DNA of 64,000 bases from Reticulitermes lucifugus. Lineage: Eukaryota > Arthropoda > Insecta > Blattodea > Rhinotermitidae. Below the pieces are notes generated by a model. The model was not told the origin of the DNA. It worked only from the letters and a program-made list of their open reading frames with translations, and searched no databases. A program made the translations under genes and the position numbers. Where the stretch lies: assembly GCA_026260175.1 (NCBI GenBank), contig JAKCWW010000339.1, forward strand, positions 32,011-96,010. The letters run 5' to 3'. Shown one piece after another: positions 1-11,460 of this stretch; position 1 is the first letter of the stretch; each line of letters begins with the position of its first letter.

Positions 1-117
1 CTCTACCTGACAACACACAACACTCACAAGAGACAGACATCCATGCCACCGGTGGGATTCGAATCCACAATCCTACGAGCGGCCGCAGACCGCGCAGCCA
101 CTGAGATCGGCTAGACT
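1..117 (-). repeat. tRNA-derived SINE, family S1, cut by the window edge
   Basis: Read on the minus strand this begins with a tRNA-like head (GCCGATCTCAGTGGCTGCGC) followed by a B-box-like GGATTCGAATCC and then the tail CATGGATGTCTGTCTCTTGT. The same order occurs at 50265-50509, 53620-53775 and around the Harbinger element at 45278/48618. The element runs off the left end, so its 3' end is not visible. Polymerase III ancestry is inferred from the B box; the copy is surely inert as a tRNA. Confidence 0.75.
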
Positions 118-1797
118 CTCGACTTTGGGTGAAGAAAATATAACTACTTTTGCAGAAAATATTTTTCCATAAGGTAGCACATGTTAAAAGTAACAGGGGT
201 GGTGGCAGCAACCGAAGGTCACCCTGTTAAAGGATGCACAGTGGAGTTTACAGCGGGACATATCACTACCAATATCGAAATCCATCCTTAAATTACGCAA
301 ATATTTAAGACTGAAACCCATAAAAAGTCAAAGAACAGCGGGATACATTCCGACGGAAACTTGTTACGTTACACATGGTGCCCTCGGCAGGATCTGAGTC
401 GGCATCCAGGACTGGGGAATGCCATTACAAGTTGTCTAGCGATATGGGAGCGACTTTGCATTGTCACAAACACGGCTTAGGAAAATAATGGCCACTATTC
501 TGAGAACCATATGAAACACATAAATGGGCACCATATGGGCAAACTGCAGTGTCTTAATGTTACATATACCACTGCACTTTAAAGGGTTACAAACAATAAC
601 CTCCACCCACAGGTAAATACCTCAATCCCCCCTAGAAGGTATGTCCAGAACAGCCCACATCTATGTTTCTGTAGGTGTATTTTGATGTGAACCATGATCT
701 TGGCATTCGCTTTGAGGGACCGAAGAAACCCACAAAACTCCAGTCAGTAGGTCGTATCTCCCATCCCACATTCGAAACGGGTTTTCCTTGAATATAGTTC
801 AGAAGCCCATTTAATATTATTCACTCCGTGCATTGTGATTGTAAATAATTACACATACTAACAAATGTACATAGATGTATAAAATCACAAGTACATGCAC
901 TATGTATACAGATAACTTGTAATTTTATATATTTATGTATATTTGTTGTTATACATAATTATAGTTCAGAAGCGTCACACTTTTAGCCGCCTTGGTTTGT
1001 AAGAAGCTGCTCGCTTAGTTTCGTTGTTACACGAACTGCCGCAAACCAGTTAATGTCCCTACAATACATTCTCCCACGATTCTTTTTAATATTATTTCAG
1101 AGTCTATGTCATGTTCTTCCATAGGTTTCCAAATCAAAATTAAATATGCGTTTCTTGCTTGGAGCATTTTCGAGCCCTTTCAAATTTCTTCATTTCATCT
1201 ACCCAACATAACTACAAAATAAGTAGCCTATGACTTTGAAAGCCCTCTTCGCACATTTCCATCATTCTCTTCTTATTTCACCTCCCGTTCAGTTCGAAGA
1301 TATTGCTCGAACTTTGTTCTCTCGAATTAACAGACCAAATTTCTATCCTGCATAAAACCACGTGCATTAAAGGTATAGTTTTCAGTATCTTAACTCCTGG
1401 ATTTTGGAAAGAAGAAGAGGGACAGGAAAAACAGTTATTTTGCACAAAGCTGGCATTAATTGACAGAGTGGATGGACCCACGAATATCACTCATTAACTC
1501 CGCGCACAAATACCGTACATGAAATTAATTTACTTCAAATAGTGTATTTGTGGTGACATACTATAATTTCTTTCACCGTTCTGCTAAAGACGAAAGAACA
1601 CATATCAGTTCATTTCTGTTGAATATTTCTGTTTTCATCTTATATATATGTCCCAAGTAATCCTTGTTTTTGTACATGATTTTCACTTTCTTTTCCGCAT
1701 AATCTACATGAAAACTCTTGGAAGTAGAAACATCCTCAAGTACTGAACACTTTTAAATGAAGAAATACTTTAGCCAATATAAGTACGTTTTACTCAC
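118..1797. other. AT-rich non-coding stretch, probably intron of the minus-strand gene
   Basis: No supportable exon or repeat family was recognised. It lies 3' of the predicted 44-base exon, so it is probably intron if the gene continues to the left. The section near 830-960 is very AT-rich with short alternating TA and TG runs. I looked on the minus strand for a Pro-Gly-Gly-Gly microtubule-binding repeat exon and did not see one. Confidence 0.4.
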
Positions 1798-1841
1798 ATT
1801 TCCCTGCGTAGACTCATCAACTCCACTGTCATGATCGCCAT
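1798..1841 (-). CDS. predicted 44-base exon of the Tau/MAP-like gene
   Basis: On the minus strand a pyrimidine-rich acceptor (TTCTCTGTTTTACAG) is followed by 44 bases and a strong donor (GTGAGT). The upstream large exon ends after the first base of a codon, and 1 + 44 = 45 bases, so the junction restores frame: the peptide across it is D-GDHDSGVDESTQGN with no stop, and the exon ends in phase 0. Frame match plus good sites on both sides make a real exon likely. An acidic stretch of the form DSGVDESTQ, directly after a Lys/Glu-rich region, is to my recollection a feature of insect Tau just before the microtubule-binding repeats; this is memory, not a search. The next exon would have to start in phase 0 and was not found in the remaining 1.8 kb. 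Confidence 0.65.
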
Positions 1842-3050
1842 CTGTAAAACAGAGAATCCTGAGTTAGATCAGGAGCCATTTGGGTAAAGAGCTGTCCCTT
1901 TCACTGCCCTCTTTAATACGTACGATGTCACACCATCTGGCTGTACAAAACGACAGGCCATATTACCAAAATCTCTAAAGTTCACGTCAATTGTGCTTAA
2001 TTGGTTTTCGTATGTGACGGGCCGATTGCTAATTTGGTTAGGGCGTTAACTACTTTGGTATGTAAGCCTCTGAAAATTCATCTGGCGGTAAATATAAGCG
2101 GATGCTTGTAGCTGTAATAGGAAACAACAAATACTTTCGCTTTGGCGGCAGAAGAGACGTGTAATTTGGTGTTTAGGCTTTAAAACAACGAGTCTATCAG
2201 CCTATTACATCTGATACTGAAGTTTTACAATACCCACAAACCGTTTTAAGAAATGAGGCAAATTAAACATTTTGAGATAGAGTGTTACAAAAGTTTTGAA
2301 ATTTTCTAAAAGTTTTAAGAATTATTTTATGTATTAGTCACAGGTTCTCTAAGGCAAAATTGTGTGAAAGCATGACAGTGTATCATTTTTGTCATAAGTT
2401 ACATCAGAGCCCGTTTCCTATACGATTATTATAGCTTACATAAAGTAGTGACCAATATAGATTATATTAAACAACAGGTAGCTACAGGATAACAAATATA
2501 CATGATATGTTTAGTACTGATATACTTAGTGCAGACGTTCTGTGTGAATAAAAATTCAAAGATTTAATTTAAGTTTCACAGACCATTAAAGCCCCATTGT
2601 TTTTCCGAATTAAAAGTTCCATAACTTCAAGTTTATTAATTATATCAACAATGAAAAGTAATTCACTACAGGTCTGTTACTTCGTAAAACCTGATGCATC
2701 CAAGTTCCACGCCTGCCATTCCATTCTGCAGGTTCACTAATACTAACTTCACAGCCAACTAGCAGTTCATACGTGACATGTCCAAGATCGTCGTCATGTC
2801 AGTTATCTAATAAACTAATTTAAAAAATTCCCTTTTAAAAAACTGAAATATTTACATTTATCAAATGTGGATAATAAGCAAGTTCGCACGGTACGTAAGT
2901 GATCAGTTTTGTAATAAGTATTTCACAATTACAAGGTATATTCAATACTGTTGACAGAGAAAATTACAGCTGTAGGCTAAATTTCGACATAAAATATGTC
3001 ACAGACCAACAAATTTTTCATAATTGTGATGCTAGCTGCAGTGTCGTTAC
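1842..3050 (-). other. predicted intron between the large exon and the 44-base exon
   Basis: Bounded by donor GTAACG just after 3051 and acceptor TTTTACAG just before 1841 (minus strand). AT-rich, with no recognised repeat and no open frame of note. Reading through the donor in the large exon's frame meets a stop at 2977-2979, so failure to splice would add about 24 unrelated residues. Confidence 0.6.
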
Positions 3051-5829
3051 CTTGTTTCTTAGCGACCTCATCCAGAGACTGGCTTTCACGCTTCTTCACA
3101 GACCTCCTTTTCGGTTTTGATTCCCCTAGATCTTTTGGAGTTTTCGTTCTGGGTGACTTTTCACCTTGGGGCTCAGGAGTGATTGTGGTGGCCAGTTCTT
3201 TGGGTGCGTATGTCGGAGGTTCAGGAGTACTTGAGGTCTTCTTGGTCGTGGTGGATTCAGATTGTGTAGTTAATTTGGACTTCTTTGGCGTAGTGGACTT
3301 CGAAAGAGCTGGAGATACACTTCCAGGTCTTAGAATCTCCTTCTCGACACCGTCTTTCATCTGAAATTTCTTCTCTGATTTTTTTTCTTCCGGTCGATTT
3401 TCTGTTCCTTTCGTCGATGACTTCTCCTCAACATAATTGTTTGTTTCCTTCTTCAGCAATTCTGCCTTCTTAACGATAGCTAATGCCTCCTTCTCTCTCT
3501 GAATGCCTTCTCCTTCATCTTTAAGCAGTTGTTCTTCTTTTTCAATCAACGTTTCTGCTTTTTCTTTTGGTGATTCTCTCTTACTTGCTTCCGAATATTT
3601 CTCTATATCATTTTCATTTTCTTTTTTTGTGGAATCTTTAATTTCTTCAACTGCTTTCTTCGAAGAATTTTCTAACTTCTTAACTTCTCTTCCTTCTTCC
3701 TTCTTCGGACGCCCTTTCATAAGTTCTTCTTCTTTTTCCTTAGGAGATTTTTCTATAATTTTGGTTTCATTTTCATTTGTTAGGGATTCTTTTGCGTCCT
3801 CTTTTTTTGGAGACCCTTTCTTGGTTTCTTCTATCAGTTTCTTATAATTGTCTCCTAATTTTTCATCTTTACTTTCCTCTTTTTGTAGCGTTGATCCTTT
3901 TTTAATTACTTCAGCGTCCACTGAAGGCGAGCCGCCTGTCGTTACACTCTCATTACCCCGCAGATTTGAAGAAAATTCGATCTTGGCCTCTTCTTTCTTG
4001 AATCCTTCCTTTATATCTACTTCCTTCTCTGCTATCTTTACCGACTCTTTCTTACTTATTTCTGCTATGTTTTCAGGCGGAACATCCTTTTGTTCTTTCA
4101 AACGGATTTCATTATTCGAACAAACTGCTTCTCTCTTATTGTCTCCTTTCTCTCCTTCTTCTTTGACCGATTCCTCTGACATTAATGGTATTTCCTTTAT
4201 AACCTGCTCGGTATTTTTATAGGTTTCTTCTTCTGTCCTATCGGCTGGCTTGGTATCTTTTATTCCTGCTGTTTGCGAAGTGATATCTAAGGCTGAACTA
4301 AGTGACTCTTTTTTCTTTGCGGTTTCTTCCTCCATTTGTTTACTTGCTGGCGTTTCATTCTTTTCGACAGTTTTTTCTGGCTCTTTCTTCCACGAATCCT
4401 TCAAAATTTCCGTAGATCTCCTCACTATTTCTTCGTCTTTCAAATGTTCTATCTTCGCCGATTCTTTTTCTTTATCTTCCGTACCCTTCCCTTCCTTTCC
4501 AGATATATTCTTCTCATCTATTTTCTTTAAGGAATCTTCCTTCCCCTCGGATTCCTCCAATTCCTGTTTCTTTGGAGAGTCCTTGGTGTCAGCTACCGTG
4601 TTGGCCTTCTTTTCGAACCTCAGATTCTCCGCGAATTGTGATTCGAAGAAGAGAGATTTGCTTGCTCTTTGCGATTCATCAGTTGCTGCTCCTGTGGTTT
4701 TGCCTTCAACCACCATTTCTTCAGATGAAGAAGGTATGATGTCTGGCGATCTCATAATAATAACGTCATTGTCATCATCCTCGCCTTTGTCTGCGCCCAC
4801 TGCGTGACCATTCTTTATGCCCTCAGCAGGCTTCACAGCCACGCCATTCATCACCTTGCTGGATTCTGGCTTCCGAGCAATTGGCTGTGGCCTCTCTATT
4901 TCAGCGGCAATCACGCTGGATGCAGCTGACACAGGCCTCTCGTGTTCCGCTGAAATGGCACTTGATGGGGCCGATGGAGGCATCTGTAATTCCGCAGAAA
5001 TGACGCTGGATGCGGCCGAAGGTATTTTATGGAATTCACCAGCACCCACATTAGATACAGCCGATATCGACCTCTGAACGTCAGGGCCAACTACGCTGAA
5101 TGTTGCCAAAAGCGGCCGCTCAAGGTCTGAAGCAATCACCGGAGGCACTTTTCCCGCAAATGGCAGTGGATTCTGGGGTTCGGAAGGTACACTTTGGGTA
5201 GGTACAGGTACCTTCGGTTCCAGCGGAGCCACTGGGGGTATCTTAGCCGGAGCCGATGGCGATTTTTGAGGTTCTGGCGATTTCTGCTGAGTTCCTTTTT
5301 CACTTAAATGTCCGTTGACCGAAAACATGTCTCCGCCAGTGCGGGAAACAGGACGGTCGAAGTCGTCCGCCTTATTTTGATGCTCCATGCTATGGATTCT
5401 GGTCTTAACAAAGCTCAAAATGTTTTGTTTATGCTCTGGGTCTAGGCTCTTCTGATCGTTATTGTTCAGGTATACTTGTTGCTGCAGGTTGGACGCCTCG
5501 ACGCCCACAACACCACCCTCTACCGAGGTGACGAGACCATCTCTGGAGGGCGGCTGAGCGAGGTACGGTCTGGGGGACGGTCTTATTCCAGGTGGAAACG
5601 GACGAAAACCAGGCTCGGGAGGCCTAGGTGGGGGGCCATTGAACGGTGGCCTGATAAAGGGGGCCCTGACTGGGCGTGGTTGCTGGAAGGATCCTGGGGC
5701 GAGCGAGGTCCTGCTGTCGATTCTCCTTAGTAGCGGGTTTCTGAGAGACGGGCGCACCACATTCAGAGCACCGCGAGAGTCGTTCCTCCTGAGATGTGGC
5801 GGCGGGGGCACTGGTGTCACCAATTTTAC
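3051..5829 (-). CDS. large internal exon, Pro-rich then Lys/Glu-rich, Tau/MAP-like cytoskeletal protein
   Basis: The frame is open for more than 920 codons on the minus strand. The nearest start-like codon is TTG at 5823, not ATG, so this is an internal exon: an acceptor (CTTGACCACAG) sits just before 5829 and a donor (AAACAAG|GTAACG) follows 3051. Numbering from the TTG: residues 1-100 are Pro/Arg-rich (PPPPHLRRNDSR, PPFNGPPPRPPEPG); 175-225 carry KSPEPQKSPSAP-type sites; 222-311 are six 15-residue repeats; from about 360 to 880 the chain is dominated by Lys, Glu and Ser with many KSP, SPKK and SPKE sites; the end is basic (KPKRRSVKKRES). No globular domain, signal peptide or membrane segment is visible, so it should be disordered and cytoplasmic. 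Proline-directed phosphorylation sites, charge pattern and the acidic next exon fit a microtubule-associated protein, Tau foremost. A neurofilament-like or titin/MAP1-like protein is possible, since low-complexity Lys/Glu sequence matches many. That it is coding is much surer than the family. Confidence 0.8.
4891..5160 (-). repeat. six tandem 45-bp (15-residue) repeats inside the large exon
   Basis: On the minus strand the units run FAGKVPPVIASDLER, PLLATFSVVGPDVQR, SISAVSNVGAGEFHK, IPSAASSVISAELQM, PPSAPSSAISAEHER, PVSAASSVIAAEIER. The DNA steps exactly 45 bases each time (boundaries at 4936, 4981, 5026, 5071, 5116). The last three units are the most alike and the first two the most diverged, as in a tandem array that grew toward its 3' coding end. 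Frame is kept throughout, so repeat number can change without breaking the protein. Confidence 0.85.
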
Positions 5830-6988
5830 CTGTGGTCAAGTTCAGTGGGTGAATGGCAACGGAAAAGGGCGCTATGAAGTGCATGCAACTTAGGTGAGAA
5901 AGAAGAGTGCATAAACCCATATGAACACTGATAAACTACCTTGTTGTCAGTTAGGTGTAGACTTTAATAATGTCACCAGCTTCTTCAAGCGACAACGGAA
6001 TCCTAGTGTTATTTAGAGGTACACTCAAAGTAAAGGTGTGAGAAGCATGATCGTATGCGTCTTTCTTACTTCAGAACCGATAAAACGAATTTTTTAATAT
6101 TTATATATCAAGGTGATATCAGTGTTTCCTAGTTGCACACAATAATTGGCCGAATAGCACGGGGGTCTTGAGACAACCCGATGTCGGAGAAACGAACAGA
6201 TTTATACAGAGCATTTCTAAATGTTGTAGAAAAGATGTATTTGAGAAACAAGCATGAGAGATTTTTAAATGTACAAGAGTGACATTCCGACAAGAAGTGG
6301 CCCATCTTCTCTTTCTGCTAATAAGCCATGAAGTTAGGCATCGAAAATTTGATATGGTCGTGGACTATATAGTTTTTATTGCGTGTATTCTAAATAGCAT
6401 AGGCATATAAAATCAAAAAAGACTGTGAAAATCTGCATAATTATATACTACTGGAGAGCATGCAAAATAACGCAGCCTTAATTGAAGAACTCTATACTTT
6501 CAAATCCAGTTGCTTTCTTAACACATTCAATGGACAGCGCAAGTCACAATTTGTATTCAAATTTTCTCATTTATTCAATACTTTTACTTACTGTAAAGCA
6601 GCCAGGAGTTCCTACACGTCACAGCCAATTTGTGCTAAAGTCCATAACTAGTACAATAAAAGTAAAAAATTGATCCGAAATTTTCCACTAATCACACGGC
6701 ATGCTGTCCTCTTCAGGGAAATTTTAATCTCTTGATCCTGTGAAACAGGCATCCATTTCATGTTTCTAGTGTCTCCCACATGGAAGAATGTAGCTTCTCT
6801 GTCGTTTCAACGACCGATCACTACGCAATGATCACAAAATACAGAGCCCGAAAGGAAAGGTTTCGTTTACGTGTGTAGATAAATGGACACTGTTAGTCTA
6901 AGTAAAATGTAAACTTTATAAGAAACAAGTCAAAAAAATCAACAGAGCGAGACACAACTGCAGTGTTCGTGAAACTATAGCAAAAAAC
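5830..6988. other. non-coding stretch 5' of the large exon, probable intron
   Basis: The first bases (5830-5890) hold the pyrimidine-rich acceptor region of the large exon. Beyond that I see AT-rich sequence without a recognised repeat or exon. Short open frames here have no family resemblance. Confidence 0.4.
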
Positions 6989-7070
6989 GGTAACCTAAAT
7001 AACTAGGGTAACAGTGGTAACATAGGTAACCATAGTAACCATGGGAACATTGATAACCATGGTAACCATA
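6989..7070. repeat. degenerate GGTAACCATA short tandem repeat
   Basis: The words GTAAC, GGTAACC and ATGGTAACCAT recur about every 10 bases. GGTAACC is nearly its own reverse complement, so the array can fold on itself. Confidence 0.75.
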
Positions 7071-7088
7071 ACACTGATCACTGCGTTA

Positions 7089-7278
7089 TTCTGGGATACG
7101 ACGCTGTGTCAGTGGGTACTCGGATCCCCGACGTTTCGAGGCAACGTGTGGTCTTAATCTCCAAGGGTCTATATGACCCATAGGTGTAAGACATTTGGGC
7201 CCTTGAATATGAAAAAGTATTTTCCCTCCCAATGTCGGGCTCCGAATACCCACTGACGTAGCATTACATCCCAGAAGA
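7089..7278. repeat. family C element with inverted ends
   Basis: The left end TTCTGGGATACGACGCTGTG and the right end, reversed, TTCTGGGATGTAATGCTACG are imperfect inverted copies that continue into CAGTGGGTA-TCGGA on both sides. The interior holds ACGTTTCGAGG, the reversed CGAAACGT word typical of this family. Confidence 0.7.
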
Positions 7279-7342
7279 AGTGACTCCTCAGCTTCACTGC
7301 GAAAACCAACTCGCGAGAGTGGCAAGGTTAGTAAGCAAAGTA

Positions 7343-7562
7343 CTCATAACTGAATGTAGGCATTCATGTAAAGCGTCTGTTATTTTTGTCCCATTTTAAC
7401 CGCATTGGAGTGTGTCCAAAAATTTTGGTGACAATTCCCAATATCAATGTTCACGAAATCCTTCCGGTGGGTACCAAATTTTTCCAGGCAGACAGATGGA
7501 CAGACAGAAAGAAGCTAATTATTCGCTTTTCTCGACGACTTTGCGAATGCTCCTTAAAATGA
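7343..7562 (+). repeat. family A interspersed repeat, diverged copy
   Basis: Shares the family order: ATGTAAAGCGTCTGTTATTTTTGTCCCATTTTAA, a stretch ending CCGGTGGGTACC (elsewhere CCAGTGGGAGCC), a purine tract with GACAGACAGA words, GAAGCTAATTATTCGCTTTTC and a terminus related to GCGCCTAAAA. Other copies: 13195, 26335, 37433, 38140, 40781 and 49770. No coding capacity. Confidence 0.65.
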
Positions 7563-8637
7563 TGTTTTCACAAGATGTTACTTCAGGGATATATTGCCAT
7601 ATGCAACACACTAGTCCTCTGGATTATGACACCGTGAAATCTGGTGAGTACCACCGCTTCGGAAGAAAATACTGCCTCTATCTCCAGGGTATAGAATATA
7701 ACTACTCTGTAGATAGAGACTGTAAGTTACTTCGAGATATGGCACCCACCTCCCTACTATACGGCACCATAATCCAAAAGACTACAATATAAACGCCACT
7801 GCCCTGGAAAGCTCAGTCATTAGCCTGTATGTGTCACATCTGAGACACGTTTAATTTCACTTTACGCTGCAGCATGGAATAGCGGGTCTTTAGGTTGCGG
7901 ATATAGAATAAGGAACTCAGACATAGAGGACAGTGGCGAATGTTTTGAATACAGGTCCCGGAGAGCTGACAAGGGGTGGTCCTCCATCTTTGGGTTTGGG
8001 CGAGGAAGTAACAAGTCCTCATCATACAAAATCAGCATGTTAGGAAATTCCACGGCTTGGGAAGAATTCTGTGTAACAACCTACGCGACTACAGCATTTT
8101 AGCACATACAACACACATGAAGTATTATGATGTAAAAGAATCGAGATAAATCCTACATCAGCAATCACAGTAAACCTGACATGTGTAATTCTAGTTACAG
8201 AACTAACAGCTAGCAGTTTTCTTTCTTGATTTACTACACAGTGTATAGGTTGTCCCTTCTTATAATATATGAGCTTTCCCGGCTGGTAAACGAAAGTATT
8301 ATAATGAGTATATATAGGGCAGCCTTTAAAAGAATAGTGGTCCTTTTTAGTCACCCTAAAATACAAATACAGCTTCCTTCTTCGTCCAAATTTATAATCA
8401 CTTTATTATTCGGCGCTATGTAATAAATACAGTTGATTAAGAATCCTTACATATAACTAACACATAATAATAGTAATAATAATTTAGTTAAGTTCATTTC
8501 TTACAACGCTTCAGGCTACCTCCGATTCATACCGGTTTGTCACGGTAGTAGCCCAACCTTACATATAAAACTGTTAAGAATACAAATACCTATAATCCTG
8601 CACAAATTGGTGGAAAAGGTTTTATGTCTATATTAAT
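7563..8637. other. no gene or recognised repeat
   Basis: Open frames on both strands at 7800-8420 overlap each other and resemble no family. Composition is AT-rich toward 8450, with a short TAATAATAATAA run. Confidence 0.35.
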
Positions 8638-8986
8638 TATACAGAGTGTTCCTTTCATTGTGTTCTTGAACACGGCATTTTATCGCAAAAAAATGTCGGC
8701 ACACGCCTGGACATCCAGTGGCAGCTATTGTGCACAGGGACGCCATAAACAGGACACCTGTAGTTATAGTATCCACGCCTACAAAGTAAATATACCACCA
8801 TAATATGTTCCCAGGAAAACCAGCTATGTTAAAAACCTGAAAACCTGCGCATTTTGAATTAAATATGAATTTCCATACCGTTGCTAGGGAAGCATACAGC
8901 CAAGACTTTCCTTATGTTTATAGTGTGCAAGTAAGTTTGTTCCTGTAACAAAAGAAGACTCATTTTTACTATACAGAGTGTTCCTT
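8638..8986. repeat. direct copies of a transposon-terminus-like word, TATACAGAGTGTTCCTT
   Basis: TATACAGAGTGTTCCTT occurs at about 8639 and again at 8970. It resembles the TACAGGGTGTTCC-type ends of insect DNA transposons with a DUF4817/DDE transposase, a remnant of which starts with TATACAGAGTGTATCT at 59916. No inverted partner was found, so these are probably two broken or solo ends. Confidence 0.45.
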
Positions 8987-10124
8987 GAAAAAAATCACCC
9001 TCAAATTTATATATATGGTAAAGAAATTCACAGGTTTCATGAGAGCCGAAAGTTCTTTACGGTGTTCACCAAGGCCCATTAATGCAGCCTACCTGAGTCA
9101 AGTGCCTCCAATTCACATATTTATGTTCCATTAATTAATTAACTGACTTTAATCTCATGCTTACACATGGGAACGGTAACTACACATTTCATTTCCCACT
9201 TACACTCTAACAACTGTGTACCAGTGGCACACTCAGAAATAACTAAGGCTATCGATTCCTCGCACAGATGACGCAGGAATCGACTGAGTCTATTTTTAAA
9301 ACAAAGTAGAAAAAGCTATATCCTTATTCCGAAGGCATTTTCTACAGCGTAATGCCGTATTGATCTAAACTAGGTTAAAGTAAAATGTGTGCCTTGAAAC
9401 ACAAACACGTTTAAGCTGCATGCCCGCCCATGGACTTGTCAGATGCTGTCAGATGTGTCTGTATCATTGCCATTCGGGCTGAAAAGAATTTAGGCCTCAT
9501 AACATTCCTAATTGAGTTCGCACGTCCATGCAAACCAAAACCCGATTGTTAACCCACCTCAGAAAATTATCACTTTCTTTAAACTTTTAGATTCTTATTT
9601 TAATGACAAGATTTATTAGCCTCAAACATTCACTGAACATTTGGCTTCCGACTGATTTATTCGTAGATCATTGACGACACGGTTTCAAATCTTCCACTAC
9701 ATACTGCCGAATGACATTAACCAATAATGAGTACGTTAAGATTTCGATATGGGCGGTTGTGCGAAGTCTGAAGGCACCATCCTGGCAATCGCTCGGATAA
9801 ACCTAGCACAGCCCAAGAAAATTCGAATAAGGATTCAAACCGGGTACAACATAAAGTGAAGTCTGAATTACTGCTGTTTTTAAAAACCCGCTTGTTGAGA
9901 AAGAAAACATACAAAGGTCGCTCTTGAAAATGAAGGCACATCGGGATACATTCATCCAACTACGCAGCGTCAAATCCCAGAAGACCGGAACCTCTGACTA
10001 CAACTTTCTTAGAAAATAGTTACTCGCAATTCTTAAAAACCTACGTTTTTTAGGTATGGACTGAATTCATACAACTCAGGAAACGTACAGTGGAGGGCTT
10101 ATGCGAATGCAAGAATAGTACAGT
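8987..10124. other. no gene; one possible repeat remnant
   Basis: The segment near 9030-9085 (CATGAGAGCCGAAAGTTCTT and on) resembles 56035-56090, so a shared interspersed sequence is likely. On the minus strand 9730-9850 has a CCGGTTTGAATCC word like a polymerase III B box, with no convincing SINE around it. The rest shows nothing. Confidence 0.35.
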
Positions 10125-10215
10125 TAAACCTGTCTATAAAGGAACAAAAGGCCATAATTGTTTTCCGTTGCTGACAGGTTCCGTTACACATAGGTACTTG
10201 ATTGTGGTAAAACAG
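10125..10215. mobile_element. pogo/Tigger-like terminal sequence, short non-autonomous remnant
   Basis: ACAGTTAAACCTGTCTATAA, followed by AGGAACAAAAGGCC and then TGTTTTCCGTTGCTGACAGG, matches the general form of pogo/Tigger ends (ACAGT-AAACCTGTCTATAA, later a gapped inverted partner). A transposase is absent. Family assignment rests on pattern memory. Confidence 0.4.
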
Positions 10216-10629
10216 CCTGCTACAGTTTCTTCAAAAACATCGCCCGCTTCACCAGACTTTATAAAACACAATTTTATATCTCTTTATGAATGTTTCTAAT
10301 GTTTTCCCCAACCATTTTAGCCACTTCTTTGCATGTTCCTGCACCATTGTTCCAAATATTGGCTCTCGTACACCACTCCCACACACTCTCATTGCTGTAT
10401 TCATTTCCATTTCACTGGCAGATTATTACAACTTAGCCCCTTGTTTCTTACTCACGACTTGGATTTAATGTCACACAATTAGAGTTTTCCCAATGTTAAC
10501 CTGCGCCACGACTTGTTTTACTGTCAACTTGACCTTTTCAGTTTTTAGTCACTTTTACTTTCTGTTGACATCAATCATTACTCTTTTATTTGGAGACCAT
10601 GACTACACCTAAATGAAAAAAGTTAAACG

Positions 10630-11460
10630 CTTTGAATATTTTACTGCAAACGGCATGGTTGTCCTTTCCTAATAACAATTCTGTAGGTAAAGTAATTTCC
10701 TGCCGTTTGTGCAATCCAAAGTTTCATTGCCGTGTTCATAAGAGCTCGCCATTGGGTCGTAACCTAACTCAGAGGAATCCCGTGCAAACGCTCCCGCCCT
10801 ATTTCTGTAAGATCCATTTTAATAGTATCCTCCATAAATATTTAGTTCTCTCAATTTGTCTCTATCCTTCAGGTTTTCCTACCAATCTTGTTTCATAAAT
10901 CCCATGCGAGCTACATGTCTCGCCTCTCTTATCGTCACTAATTTGATAATCCTAATAATGTTCTGTGCAGTGTACAAATCACGAAAGTTTGGTCCCCTCT
11001 CTAGGTTCAAATGTTTTCCTCATAAGTTATACCCTCACAATACGGTGTGCTTTTCGTTATTTGCTGCTTGGCTTTACCTCTACGTGGATTTGTCATCCTC
11101 AGTTTTCACAATAATCTGCCCACAGTCTCCATCTTCCATAATATATTTAAAGTGTGTTTTCCACTTACACACAAGTTTCTTTATTCCTTCTTCTTCTCCT
11201 ACTACTATTTTTACTTGGTCTTCTTGGTGGGAACCAGTTCAACACAGTCCTCGATAATCTCTTCTCCCGCATTATTTCAAAACCATCACTCAAATTAGCG
11301 CCCTATTCCTTCCCAGAATAATCCGTCCCTCAATGTTTTCTCATGTCAACTGAAGATATTTCCAGTAATCGAATTCAATTGTCTTTATTTTACTTGTCAA
11401 CTTTTCAGTCAGCCTCACTGCTATATAAAGCAACAGGATCTACTTTCAACTATGTGAGAA
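10630..11460 (-). pseudogene. decayed LINE ORF2 3' end (C-terminal tail), antisense
   Basis: The minus strand in shifting frames gives LYTAQNIIRIIK, then ARHVARMG, then ENLKDRD, a WRALMNTAMK-like stretch and finally AQTAGNYFT. These follow the order of the C-terminal tail of a common insect non-LTR retrotransposon (RWAGHVARMG ... GKPEGKRPLGRPRRRW ... DRDRWRALVN ... NAGNFLTS). Several stops and frameshifts show it is dead. The reverse transcriptase core is missing, as expected of 5' truncation. Related tails occur at 20885, 29060 and 43590. Confidence 0.65.

Noticed and set aside
118-1797. Microtubule-binding repeat exons of Tau downstream of the 44-base exon
   Set aside because: Looked for Pro-Gly-Gly-Gly coding words on the minus strand and found none; such exons must be outside the window if the Tau reading is right.
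2996-5077. Several 85-185-codon open frames on the plus strand opposite the large exon
   Set aside because: They are rich in Ser and Phe because they mirror the Lys/Glu codons of the minus-strand exon. They have no start context or known motif of their own.
5639-5920. Overlapping open frames on both strands at the 5' end of the large exon
   Set aside because: GC-rich shadow frames of the Pro/Arg-rich coding sequence; the minus-strand alternative also crosses the predicted acceptor.
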